DNA of 64,000 nt from Bombus terrestris. Taxonomy: Eukaryota; Arthropoda; Insecta; Hymenoptera; Apidae. Shown here piece after piece: positions 50,896-63,671 of this stretch. Numbering within the stretch: position 1 is the stretch's first letter; each line of letters opens with the position of its first letter. A model generated the notes under the pieces. That model did not search any database, was not told the DNA's origin, and was given only the letters and a program-made list of their open reading frames with translations. Both the position numbers and the translations under genes were made by a program. The stretch is taken from the NCBI RefSeq assembly GCF_910591885.1, contig NC_063285.1, forward strand, positions 10,077,395 to 10,141,394. The letters are read 5' to 3'.

Positions 50896-51849
50896 GAAAA
50901 TGAAAAATGTTGAAAAATATCGTTCCGTATCACGTTCCCAGATAAGGGAATCAACTTTCTCGTTAATTTCTCCTCCACCCCTTTCTTACCTTCGCCGTTC
51001 CTCGTCCTTCCTCCCTCTTCGTTTTTCTCCCCTTCGTTCTGCTTCGTCCTACGCGAGTTTATGATGTAACCGTCGCAGCTAACGGAATAAACATAAGTCG
51101 AGCGACGAGCGTAGTTTGCCCACAGCGTGGCTCATTATACACACGGTCGCGTGAGTGATTTGTAACTGGACGTCGCGAGCTGGTTTAATCGATAACTATA
51201 TGTTTCGTTTGCATTTCGAAGCCTGGCTACGCGGTGCTTGAAATATACCAGCCATTCCAACCAATACCCTGAAGAGAGTCAAGAGAAATCTAGATACACC
51301 CTGTATAACTTAAGTCCTAATTGATATCCTTGAGTTTTGAGTTATCGAGGCGACCGTAATAATTTTCACGGCAGTATTTTATCTTAATTAGAGTAAATAA
51401 TTACAGTAAATTATAGTAAATACATTTTGCGTATCGTGTGTGCTTCGTATATGTATGTATATTATTGTAAAATATACATGAAGGTTGTGTTTTTATTATT
51501 TTGTCTCACCTGTAGATTAGACAGGTACATAGTTGTACTTCAACGTGGTTGATATAATAGCAGTTGCATAAATTTGACATAATTTCTTACTGGAAATATT
51601 TACGAGCATTAGCAATAATAAATAGTTTTCCCAATTTTTGTATTTCTCCAGCCTCCTCCATTCTCTCTTCTTGTCTCTTTGCTTCTCTACACTAATTCAT
51701 ATATTTCATATTATATTCTACTGTATTCTAAAATACAGAACATAAGGTAGACGACTAAATATTCGAAGCAAACCAACAAACAAATTTGGGATTGAAAATA
51801 CTCAATCCAAATTGTTATAGTCTCCTACGATCATTTACTGATACAGATC

Positions 51850-53200
51850 GATAGCGAGGATTGTAAATGTCCTCCTTTTCTAGGAATTCTACAAAATGTA
51901 AGGAAGATGAGAAAGTCTCTCTCAGGAAGATATTGATAAGACAAAAGTAGAATCGAATTAGAATGAAACTAAACGAAATTGAAACTTTGGAAGACACTTT
52001 AAAATTAAATAACACAATTGAAATTATCAAGTCTCCTATGAGCTACCGATGCAGATGGACGTTTCAAGCTATGGCTAGCCACTTTAAAATTAAATAACAC
52101 AATTGAAATTATCAAGTCTCCTATGATCTACCGATGCAGATTGACGTTTCAAGCTATGGCTAGCCATTTTAAGATTAAATAACACAATTATTAAGTCTCC
52201 TATGAGCTACTGATGCAGATGGACTGTCCAAGCTATGGCTAGCCACTTTAAAATTAAATAACACAATTAAAATTATCAAGTTTCCTATGATCTACCGATG
52301 TAGATGGACTTTTCAAGCTATGGCTAGCTATTCTAAAATTAAATAACACAATTGAAATTATTAAGTCTCCTATAATCTACCGATGCAGATGGACTTTTTA
52401 AGCTATGGCTAGCCACTTTAAAATTAAATAACACAATTGAAATTATCAAGTCTCCTATGAGCTACTGATGCAGATGGACTTTCCAAGCTATGGCTAGCTA
52501 TTCTAAAATTAAATAACACAATTGAAATTATCAAGTTTCTTATGATCTACCGATGTAGATGGACTTTTCAAGCTATGGCTAGCTATTCTAAAATTAAATA
52601 ACACAATTGAAATTATTAAGTCTCCTATGATCTACCGATGCAGATGGACTTTTCAAGCTATGGCTAGCCACTTTAAAATTAAATAACACAATTGAAATTA
52701 TCAAGTTTCCTATGATCTACCGATGCAGATGGACGTTTCAAGCTATGGCTAGCGAAGATTGTAAATATCCTCCTTTTCTAGGAATTCTACAAAATGTAAG
52801 GAAGATGAGAAAGTCTCTCTCAGGAAGATATTGATAAGACAAAAGTAGAATCGAATTAGAATGAAACTAAACGAAATTGAAACTTTGGAAGACACTTTAA
52901 AATTAAATAACACAATTGAAATTATCAAGTCTCCTATGAGCTACCGATGCAGATGGACATTCCAAGCTATGGCTAGCCACTTTAAAATTAAATAACACAA
53001 TTATTAAGTCTCCTATGAGCTACCGATGCAGATGGGCGTTTCAAGCTATGGCTAGCTACTTTAAAATTAAATAACACAATTGAAATTATCAAGTCTCCTA
53101 TGAGCTACCGATGCAGATGGACGTTTCAAGCTGTGGCTAGCGAAGGTCGTAAATATCCTGCTTTCCTAGTGGAGTTGTACGAAGTGCAAGGAAGACGAGG
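51850..53200. repeat. 85-bp tandem array with higher-order structure (about 898-bp period)
   Basis: Twelve 85-bp units carry CTATGGCTAG (ends near 52069, 52154, 52233, 52318, 52403, 52488, 52573, 52658, 52743, 52967, 53045 and 53131). Two units lack six bases (ATTGAA) and are 79 bp. A non-85-bp spacer of about 140 bp, starting GCGAGGATTGTAAATGTCC at 51854, recurs almost identically at 52752 and as a diverged start at 53139. The array is thus organised as spacer plus n units: nine in the first block and three in the second. Confidence 0.95.
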
Positions 53201-56200
53201 ATGATTGTATCGTAACTGGGAACATATTCAACGTGAACGACTCGAAAGACCGGAACGTCTCGTGCGGGGGTTAATTGGCGGAAAAGTCAGCCTCGTAGAA
53301 CAGCGTATCGTTAGCTGGAGGGGTGTGGACGCGCGTGTGAGGAAGGTTTCTATCAAAATCGGACGAGAGAATCGTGAAATCTGAGCTTACAGTAATTCCG
53401 CTGTAATTGCCAATGTAATCATTTAACGTCCGGTTAAGAACTGAGCAGAAGTCGGCGTCGTTGGTCGGTAAACATCTTTTCCCTTATTCCTTTCCTCGTT
53501 ATCGTATTAATCACCGGTGTTGACGCGATTTCTGCTGCTCGCTTTTCCCCCCTCTGCTGCCCCTTCGGCTCTTACCGCGGGCTTTCGCGCGATCCGCTGC
53601 AAAATACACGCGGCTCGGTCCTTGAACTTTTCCTCCTCCGCAATTAAGAAGTCGCCACGGCAAGTTAATTATGCCACTTTACACGGAGCATGAAGTTTTC
53701 TTCGTTGAAACGCGGCATTAAAAGGGCCGAAGAGAGACAGCCACGTCGCTCTGGCCAACGTCGAAGAGCGAAAGAAGCCGCGGTTCGACGAGACCAACCA
53801 GGACAAAGACAGATAGATAGACAGAGGACGATAGACAAAACGGGCAAAGAAGCAGGAAAAACGGAGAAGAAACGGTAGATAGGGAGGTTAAGAAGCGACT
53901 CGTGTAAGTAGCCGCGCTTGGGTAAACGGATCGACGATCGTTGGAAAAGTTTTTCCGCTCGAGTTTCACTGCCCTCGCACGAGATCGCTGTGTCTGTAAT
54001 TTCCTTGCGGCAAGGAAATGCAGTCAACAGGTGATTCCTAAGGAAGCGTCTGGTATTTAAAGTGGCAACGGGGGTCATCTTTGTCCGTGACGTTGGTAAA
54101 CGGAACGATCGACTGGAAAGAAGGGCATTCTCCTTTTTCTCTTTCTCTTTCTCTCGCAACCCTCTTCGTGAACGACGTGGTTTTCTCTTCGACGATGTAT
54201 GGTGACGTTAATGGAGGGTCGCCGGGAGACCCGAACAACGTGAAATCATCGAATGCGTGGTGAAAGTGTCGTAGACATTCCTGCGGTGGAAACGTATTTC
54301 GTGTTTTTCGTTCTTTTTCACTTGGCGTGATTTTTCCCCCGAGAAGCTCCTTGGTTTTTTCCCATGTATCCTGGCATATTTGTTTGTCGTTAGAATGTTA
54401 CATTTGAAGTTGTTAGAATTTGTTACATTAGCGGCATATTCGTTGAAAACGTAGTTTTGAGGTAAAAACGCAGCAATGAGAACGTGAAATGTTTGTATTG
54501 GCTATGGTCAGCGTGGCAAAAGTATCGATTAGATGTAAAAATATCTAACTTTGCTCACGTCTACTAGACGCTTGTTAATGTATTCGCATTTATCAAACTA
54601 TCGTAAATTTATTCACATTTGTTGCTCGATTACTATGTGCATACATCGAATAAGCTCATTTACTAATATGTACAATTACTGAATTAATACTCATATTCAG
54701 CGTAACAAAGGCGCCCAACAGTAGCGTCCGCATGCCCACTAATTTTAAAGGTTCCCTCCTTTCTGCTTTGTCGATGCTGCTACCAATATCCAGAAACACA
54801 CGGATTCCTCTGTTTCAACTTAACGTAAAGTTGCCAACGATACAGTTTCTTTGCTACCACAGAGGAGCATAACAAATCGCAGGTGTTTTCCACCTCATTT
54901 TATGAACTCGCCTGATCCTCACTCAATCCCACGCTGTTAAAGATTGTCGCTTCGTTCGAATTTCCGGCTAAACGTGTACATTTCCAGAAATATTCTTGGT
55001 CGTAGTATCGAAACGTTATTTGTTCTGGTTGTTCCATTGCTATTGTTGAGATTGAGGTAGACTCGAGGCAGGTTGACCGATAGAAGGACGAGTGGAGGAA
55101 TTTGTAGTAGAAAAATATATTGAAATAAACAAGTTTATGCCGATGCAGATCCTCGATATCTTAGTGTTACAAGACGATGGAATCGACAGGGAGCGCGTTC
55201 GTATATTTCTGGCAAAAGGACGTTACCAAAAAGGTTAACCTTACAGCTTTAGCCAGAGGCTACAAGCAACGTAAATAGAAATCTGTTTATTAGTCCCTTT
55301 GTTCCCAGACCTCGCAACCCAAAACATAATGTATATTCAAGGGTACAATAATATGGACCTTTCCTTATTTAGAATATTCTGCGTAATAGCGGTCTCTAGG
55401 TCACGGATGTACATAAATAAAGATGTAGAGTTTTTCTTGAAGTAGTTACATCAACAAGCATAAGTCCCGTCAGGCTGTTCCACCTGGTCACTCTATTCTT
55501 AGTAAAGCCCAGACCAGGCAAGCAGCGTTAAAATTTAGCAGATGGTCGATTGCCTGATTTTGGGGCTAAACGTCTATTTTCTATTCTCTTCGTATCTCCA
55601 AAAATACCGCTGGCCATAGCACGGGAAGTATGTTTCGTGCAAACTATGTTCTCGTTTGTACGTTGAATTAAAAACGTTAAGAAAACCGTACGCTGTCTTG
55701 CGTGACCTTCGCGTCATAATGTTCAATAGCGCGCGAACGATAGAATAATCGTATTATACGAGTTTTAACGCGCCAAATGCTCGTCCCAGTTGGCGGAATC
55801 TGTTTTCGTCGTAGGTTGGAAGGCGACGGGAACTCGGTTCGCAGCGTGCGTCACCGAAAGTTTCATCCTTGGCCGTCACATTCGAACTGCCGCTGTTCCA
55901 GGACGGTCCAATGACGTTGTAGCAGCACGCGGAACCGTCCAATGGCAGCTGGCCTGCGCCGGAAGTTCATTGCTCCTCTGCCTTGTTACACAGGCGGGGC
56001 ATCCCCCGAAAACGTAGGATCGATTCCCGCGCAAAAAGCCGACCAATCGCGAGGCCGCCGCTCTTGAAACTGCGGGCTAACAATCCCAGCTGCACTTTTG
56101 CCCCGTTCCTCACCGTTTCGTTGGCTGGCCGTCGACGCGTTTTCCTGGACGACGCATCGCGCCGAAACGCCACGCATTAACATTAATTAGCCAGCTGACC

Positions 56201-58912
56201 GATGGCCGCGAATCCTCCTGGACGAGTTAGAACTCCTCTTCTTCCTCTTGGCGACGATCGAACGGAAGCTCGCGTGATTTCATCGCCGGAGAAGACGAGA
56301 AATCGAAGATCTTAGCGGTCAAGCTCTGAAGATGGTTGGCCGCATGCGAGTTGTCTGATAGTTGATCAGGCACGTTGCATATTGATCTTCGTAATTCGTC
56401 AAATTTTCCCGTGTCTACGGCGCGGAGCATAGCTCGTTAACTTTAATCAATGATTAATGGACTGGCCGCCGCTCCTGGATGCCCACCAACGAACATCGCA
56501 TTGATCATCGACTCGCTGCAGTTGCCGCGCCGAACACCTGTCACGCTTTCGACGAGCTTGTTTCTTGGCCGCGCCGATTCCGACCATAAACAGCGTCTGA
56601 AAACGCGCTCCACCGTCTTTCCTTCCTTTTTCCATTCTTTACAATTCGCCACGTAACACGATCACGCAGCCGCGCTTTTACGCTTTCTCGCGGCGAAGTC
56701 CCACCCACGCTAATTATGAGTCGCGGTGTTGCTTCTATGACGTAACGCGAACGAAAGCTCTGCCTTTGCGTAGTCACCGGCTGCTCACGGCTTCCCATCG
56801 CCCGATTATTCGATATCGGCGCTTTGATATCGCTCGGCTAGCAGATTACCGCGAACCGCGTTTAATCGTACGTTTCATCGGAAAAATCGCAAAGACGTAA
56901 TCGTCGAGACGAAGAAGAGCCTGCAGTTGTACAAGTTGCAGCCACGTTTGTGGTTTTCCAACAAGACGCGGCAAGATCGCGTGCGACTATCTTCTTGCAA
57001 GATCGACCATCTCCTCTCGCTTACTGAAACGAGGAAAAGATTGAAATACGAAGACCCCAGGACAGTGGAAGGATTAAGATCGCCGCTGTGGCTTCTGAAA
57101 AATCGGAACAGCGTTACCCCTTCGTCGATCGTCTCTTCGGCGTCGTTCGAGTGAAAAACTCTCGACCAGGAAAATATAATAAATACGTAGGGTGGTTCCT
57201 TGGAAATAAATATTTGTCCATGATCCATCTGTCGGCGACGAGTTGTCGATAAGGCTTCCTGCGACGAATTAGAGCCGAACGTATTTACTGGCGGAAGAGT
57301 GGCGTTAACGTTTGACCGAAGGCTAGGAAAAGCAACTGTTGTTCACTTTTAGCGGTGATTCGACATTAACGCACGATAAACAAAATGGCCGACCCCTTTT
57401 CAGACCCCCTCGTCCGGTGGCGATCGATGAAAATGGTTGCCTAGCTGCGGCCAGAATTTTGCTGCGCGATATTCCGTCCAATATTTCGACCTGCATTCTC
57501 TCCCCTCGTTCCTCTCGCCCCCCTCTTTTTCTATTTTTCCCCAGCTATGATTTAATTACATCGATTCGTAACCGCCGTTGCTCGTCCTTTGTGTTAAACC
57601 ATCGTCTACTTAAAAGCCAAATTGAATTTCAGCGATCCCTGCTTGCCAATATCTCCGCGCCGATATTTTTCTCGGTGACGTTCCGCTGGAAATTCCAATT
57701 TTTCGGATTTCTCCGCTATCGATCGCGCTAATTAATTACGGAGATTCGCCGGCGAACCTTACGCAACGAAAAGCGTGCCACAGTTTATTTTCCAAGGCAA
57801 AATTACGCCGGCCGTGGAGAACAATCGGAATTTTTCTAAATCTCCAAGCGGCCTCACGGGCTCTGTCGTCGCCGTTGTTCCGCTGAGTTTATTCCTCGAA
57901 AGAATCCGCGAACAGCTAACGAACCGGAGGGACGCGCCGGTACACGGAATGATTGCTCGTGATCAGGCGCGGCCGAACAGGATAGCGAAAGTCATTAATC
58001 GCGGATTGAAATATATGGCGAATCGCCTCTAAATCGAATGGAAATATTAATCTGTGCGGCGGCGGCCGCGCGTAATTATTCCTGCGGTCGAATTCAACTT
58101 CGTAATAATGCTGCAATTTCGGCGCCGACGTGGCACGTTTGAAGTTTCGAGCGGCGGCGGCCCCCGCTGCGCGCACGCGCCCGCGTTACTCGCCCTAACA
58201 GCTCGTGCCTGTCCTATGGCCGATCGCCAGCCGCTCGGTCAGCAACGCTACTTCTGCCTTTCCCCTGCGGTGTATTTCGCGTCGCGTGCACGCCAGCTTT
58301 CGCCGTGAAAAAGTTATGTCCCTCGGCGTAACCGCTAACCCACAAAATTTATCTCGACGTAATGTCCTCTCCTACGCGCGTCGTATCCGCCAAACCCTAA
58401 TAATTCAATCGAAACGGCCGATAGGTTAATAAACAAATACGATCGATCTGCCGGTTGCTCACACCTTCGTCGTACTTGCACGTTGCTGGAAGCTCGCAGA
58501 CAGCAACGACGCTCGGGAATATCACGCGTGACAGGCTAAGATGCGGTTGTTTGAGTTGGTCCGAGTAACTCGACAAATTTGCTTTTCAAACATCTTTCAG
58601 CGATCCGCGTTTCCCATTAGGCTTGCTATTATTACGATGAATTACGTGAGTTATATTTATATATTTTTATCGATTGACGTTAACTTTATCGGACCAAATG
58701 AACGGCCTGAGAATTTCATTTTGAGCTCTATTAATTTAATTTTATTAATTTACAGTTCGTCGTTATTTCTTCCCTTGCTTTAGCTTTGTGTACATTCTTA
58801 CGTTATCCGATTGATCAGTTTCTTAATGTTACGCCAAGTCAGACGTACGATTTTCAATTAAATTTTGAAACCAGGCCTGGTCAAGGTTAGTGTTAATTGG
58901 ATTACAATGTAC
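53201..58912. other. non-coding stretch; GC-rich at 53.2-54.3 and 55.7-58.3 kb
   Basis: Frames up to 164 codons overlap on opposite strands and have no recognisable domain. The part at 55.0-55.7 kb is unique AT-richer sequence that I cannot classify. I see no RNA gene or organised repeat. Confidence 0.45.
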
Positions 58913-58913
58913 C

Positions 58914-58944
58914 GCTTTGGTGTACGTACAACGTACACCAAAGC
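58914..58944. repeat. perfect hairpin, 14-bp arms and 3-base loop
   Basis: GCTTTGGTGTACGT (58914-58927) is followed by ACA and then its exact complement (58931-58944). The palindrome CCAGGCCTGG lies 34 bases upstream (58871-58880). No T-run follows, so a terminator role is not suggested. Confidence 0.9.
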
Positions 58945-59600
58945 TCGATACAGTGGAACAAAATAATTGTGAGCAGCACGTAATGGCATGTGTATATCGT
59001 TTACATCGACAGTTTAACTGGCATTTTTCACGGGGACGTAGTTTATCATCGTGAAAAAGGGAAGAAGTTTGCTCGATGTTAATATTCTCAGTGTCAATTT
59101 AGTTATGTTAATTTCGTGGCGCGTGTGTACACTTTCGTTCACAAGTATCCGCTCACTTACGTATTCGCGGCTTTCGCATAATTAATTCGCTTCAATCTCT
59201 TTCGTGAATTTATTACCTTGTCCCACGTTAGTTTCCGACAATATCCATATTTTTGTATCCACATGTCCTAATGTATTACTAAAAAATGACGTCGATAATG
59301 AATTATCGTAAAGATAAGTGAAGGAAAATGTACATATTTTGTCCTCAGTCTTTTCTTCACGATGAGATCTATTTAATACGTTTATTTCTTCTAATGTTTG
59401 GTATCTCTGTACCTTTGAGCAGCTACCAAACACTGCAGACGTTCGCATGAGTTTAGCCTACATTTTCGCTTATTCTTCCTCGTGATTACTTTGTAGATGT
59501 CATTTCTTAAGAAATATTGCTCCACGTTGCTCAAAAATGACGTCGTAGGACAGTGAAATGGATCGACGAAAGAAACTGAGGTAATTGTACGAAATATATT
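58945..59600. other. non-coding stretch, nothing recognised
   Basis: AT-rich. One minus-strand frame of 88 codons (59182-59448) has no motif. Confidence 0.5.
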
Positions 59601-59639
59601 CTTCCTTGAACTCAGTTTCTATTTTGCTCCCATCAGTTT

Positions 59640-60960
59640 CTACGTGTTACGTCTTCTCGCCGACTCAAATAATCCACCGTACGATTGTTCGAATCATTCC
59701 CTCGTGTTTGATACCTTTTCTTGTTGCACCTGTTTGTTGCGATACTTTCTTCTGTCGCACCTAAGGTATACAATATTTTCTCGTCCTTTTTCTTTGTTAT
59801 ATTCGAAGAGCAACGGTGTCTCATAATAGACAATTTGAATCATTCCACACAAAGTACCTCTCATTGACTCAAACGAGCCTACCGTAGGATCATTCGACCG
59901 ATTCCCATTGCTGATAATATTTTCTTCTTCTTTCTCTTTGGTATATTCAAAGAGCAACGGTGTCTCATAATAGACAATTTGAATCATTCCATACAAAGTA
60001 CTTCCAATTGACTCAAACGAGCCTACCGTAGGATCATTCGACCGATTCCCATTGCTGATAATATTTTCTTCTTCTTTCTCTTTGGTATATTCAAAGAGCA
60101 ACGGTGCCTCATAATAGACAATTTGAATCATTCCACACAAAGTACCTCTCATTGACTCAAACGAGCCTACCGTAGGATCATTCGACCGATTCCCACTGCT
60201 GATAATATTTTCTCGTTCTTTCTCTTTGTTATATTCGAAGAGCAACGGTGCCTCATAATAGACAATTTGAATCATTCCACGCAAAGTACTTCTCGTTGAC
60301 TCAAATGAGCCTACCGTAGGATCATTCGACCGATTCCTACTGCTGATAATATTTCCTTCTTCTTCCTCTTTGGTATATTCAAAGAGCAACGGTGCCTCAT
60401 AATAGACAATTTGAATCATTCCACACAAAGTACCTCTCATTGACTCAAACGAGCCTACCGTAGGATCATTCGACCGATTCCTATTGCTGATAATATTTTC
60501 TCCTTCTGTTTCTTTGTGATATTCAAAGAGCAACGGTGTCTCATAATAGACAATTTGAATCATTCCACGCAAAGTACTTCTCGTTGACTCAAACGAGCCT
60601 ACGTATCATTCAATCGATTCCCACTGATATTTGTTATTTCCTTTGTTGGACCTGGCTGTCCTAATACTTTTCTCTATTGGGCCTAAATTTTAATATTTCC
60701 TCGTGCCTAGTCTTTGCTACGCTAAAAAGCAATGGTATTCCATAATACAGCAATGAGGCTCGAATAACCGTAGCATAAAGTTACTCGGATCATTCCCTCG
60801 CGTTTGATATTTTTTCTTGTCAGAGCAATTTGTCGCGAAACATCGTGCCGTTGGACTCGAAACGAACGACGTTTGCTCGTTCTTTCTCTTCGTTACACGG
60901 AACAACGACGTGGTCTCATAACACGCAAGCAAGATTATTCCACGCAAAGTGTTCCTCGCT
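59640..60960 (-). repeat. 144-bp tandem array (48 codons) with diverged outer units
   Basis: TCATAATAGAC starts at 59821, 59965, 60109, 60253, 60397 and 60541, exactly 144 bp apart. Diverged relatives flank the core on both sides (59640-59800 and 60600-60960). Because 144 is divisible by three, a minus-strand frame stays open from the first ATG at 60561-60563 to the stop at 59694-59696 (289 codons). It repeats a 48-residue unit containing GMIQIVYYE, PLLFEY and NRSNDPTVGSFES. Differences between units are almost all amino-acid changing and there is no splice or promoter context, so I treat it as a minisatellite rather than a gene. Confidence 0.9.
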
Positions 60961-61090
60961 CAAATAACTTACCTTACCGTATCTAGTTTTGAGTTTTGAG
61001 GTCCTGCAGCAGAGCGGACTCGCAGGCGCAAAGCTTTAATTGCCGTTATATCTTTGGAAAGCTTCACGGTGGAGATTCCGGCCTGGCTGG

Positions 61091-61098
61091 TTATATAT
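61091..61098 (+). promoter_or_regulatory. possible TATA box
   Basis: TATATATA occurs inside otherwise GC-rich DNA, with a GC-rich segment about 30 bases downstream. No clear initiator is seen. Confidence 0.25.
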
Positions 61099-61982
61099 AT
61101 AGTGGCCCGGCAGAGAGAACGGGGCGAGCGCTGTTCAAACTAAAGATACCGAGTTGCTATTTGAGTAAATTTCCGGGTCAACTTCATCTTGGATTGTTTT
61201 CCATCGCGATGGATATTTCAGCCGCGTATAATTTCGAACGTGTGCCACCCCGTCCCCTCGTCTTTCCTCCCTTTCGTCGGTTGGCGTAGAATCGCGACTG
61301 ATTGCGGTCTTCGCGATCCTTGCTCGCGATTCTGCACTCGGAAACAGAGCAGATCCTGCCAGGTCGCGGTTGTTTGTTTGTTTACGATTCAAGAAGCATA
61401 ATGAACCCCGGCCGTCTTCCATCGCCTATCTCCGGCTCTTCTTTAACAGCCCTACGTTTCCCTATCTCTCTTCCTTATCTCTCTTTATTTTTCGAAAGTA
61501 CCGAGTAGGTGAGCGAGCAGGAACAGTAGCGGAGAGAGCGCGTGTCCCTGTGTGCCTCTGTGTATCTATATGTCCATGTATGTGCGCGTGTGTACGAGCG
61601 AGCGTAAGACAGACAGACAGAGAGAGAGAGCGAATAGAAAGCGCGTGGGCGAGCGAGAGAAAGGAGGAGCAGAGGGAGCAGAGGAGAACTCCACTTCATC
61701 GACCGTTGAGTTCCAAGAGGGGTGGCGACGAGAGAGCAGGCCTTGTGTAAGTGTGTCTCTTTACGTGTACGCTTTAACGTGCGCGCACGTGTGGGTGGCA
61801 GAGAGCGAGGGTGAGGGTAGCTGGGAGGGTGGAGCGGCCACCGTAGGACGCCATCTTCCTTGAAAATCGATCCTTCGACCTGACATCAGCGGCTCCTTCG
61901 CGGCGTTTCCATCGTATTCACGTTTTCCCTTCGCGACCTTCCTCCTCGCCGATCCTCGGCGACCTGCTTTCCACCTCCTCCT

Positions 61983-62009
61983 CCACCATCACCACCACCA
62001 CCACCACCA
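61983..62009. repeat. (CCA)n microsatellite
   Basis: About eight CCA/CAC triplets with minor interruption. Confidence 0.9.
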
Positions 62010-62616
62010 TCTCGCCTCCCCGAGCTCTTCCATTTAAATTTCATAAACGAATAACGAGGAAATTACGAGAGGCGGCGGCTCCGCTATCTCTCTCCCTTGA
62101 TCTTTGCCAGCGAACGTTGCGCGAAGCTTCGACGAGGGATTCTCGCAGCCGAGGAAGGCAACCAGAGCGTAGAATAGAACGGACGAGCAAAGAAACGTGG
62201 CACGTGGGGGTTGGAAGGAGCACGTTGGTCACCGGCAGAGTGGCCAGAGAAAACCGATGAAATATAGGAAATATACCGGGTGGCAAGAGAAAGATACGGG
62301 GGCGGACGCGATAGCTGGGTCGTGGAAGCGCGGAGGGTGAAGAGACGAAGGCGGTATCAGCGTGATGGTATCGTGCAAGTAGCGTCGGTAGCAGAGCGGC
62401 GCTGGTAGCGTCCGCCAGGCTTGGGCGCCAGTTTCTATCTGACAGGGTATTTTTGTGGCAGCCTGACTACCACCGTTTCCCGACCCCCCTTCGGCGTCTC
62501 CATCTCTCATTCCCTCTCGTTTCCTCTCTCTCTCTCTTCTCGCATCCCTTTCGTATCTTCTCCAGTGGCTGCCGCCCGGCCTCCCCTCGTTCCTTATTAT
62601 CCTGCCGGTTTTCGCG

Positions 62617-62643
62617 TGACGTCAGCGGCCGACGTCGACCAAT
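62617..62643 (+). promoter_or_regulatory. CRE followed by CCAAT box
   Basis: TGACGTCA (62617-62624) and CCAAT (62639-62643) are separated by 14 bases of GC-rich sequence. This is a classical proximal promoter arrangement. It resembles the inverted pair at 10557-10578, with which it shares TGACGTCAG followed by A/C and GGC. Confidence 0.5.
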
Positions 62644-63663
62644 CGCAGCGCCGACTGAATTATGGAGCGAGACGGAGAACGAGAACGAGCAGGGTGCGAC
62701 GCGGACGGCCGAGGGTTGGACGTGGGTGGCAAAGGGGAGTCTGATGCAGGCCGGATTACGCCAGCCTGGACTCTGGACAACGAGCAACCGTCGATGACGA
62801 CGACAACGACGACGATGACGCCGACGACGACGTACAAGATCCTCCGTTATTTTCTTCGTCGCAGCGCGCTGTCTTCCACCCCCTCGCGCTCCCACAATAC
62901 ACGCGCGCATATGTAGAAAAATAGATCGTCGATCGATCGCGTGCTCTCGCGCCAGAGGAAGAAGAAGGCGGAGGAATCTATTTTGGTATTAAAATGGGCA
63001 CGGGGAAAGACACGCGTGGTGTCGGCACGCGGGATGTGCCACAATCACCTTTCACCGGCACTGCTTTCACCGTAGCCACGAGGGAGAAAGAGAGCAGCCC
63101 GCTGAGAGCGGAACAGAGAGAGAAAAAGAGCGAGAGAGATACAGCTGGTAGTTACGTGTGTACGGAATCGGTCGAAAGTCGGTCCGCGAAAGGCAGCGCG
63201 CGTGCAGACCGCGAGAAACGAACGTGATCACCTTTTTTCCTTCGTTCTTTTTTTTTCTCCCCTTGCTGCACACCCTCCGTACCGATCCTTTGCCTCGCGT
63301 GGGAGAACTAGGCGTTTCTTGCCTCTTTAATACTCGGCCGTGTGCGTACACGACACGAAAAACGTTCTCTCTCTTTCGTTCTTCCGCAATGGGAAATATC
63401 CTGTTCCGGTGCAGGACGAGCCGCTCGTTCGTCTGGCGCATCACCGCGCGTCTGATTAAGTTTCGCGACTTTCCCTTCGTTTTTCGCCTGTCTGTATAGC
63501 CCGCGCTGATCTTCGATTCGGAAATTCGTATCCGACGTAATCCGTCTCGCGTGTACGTCACCACAGCCGAGCGTTTCTCTCGATCGGTCCGGTAAATCGA
63601 TTTTCCCCGTTTCGTACTGGCATTGCCGTGTTGCTCGTCTCGTGCGATCTGCTTTACGCGCGC

Positions 63664-63671
63664 TATAAATA
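63664..63671 (+). promoter_or_regulatory. TATA-like element
   Basis: TATAAATA within CpG-rich DNA. About 20-50 bases downstream lie two GGAAATTTCC-like half-palindromes (GAAATTTCC and GGAAATTTCCC), which resemble Rel/NF-kB sites. No transcript start can be confirmed. Confidence 0.3.

Noticed and set aside
53665..54159. 164-codon minus-strand frame
   Set aside because: No domain, overlapped by other frames, includes low-complexity Lys/Glu from a CT-rich tract.
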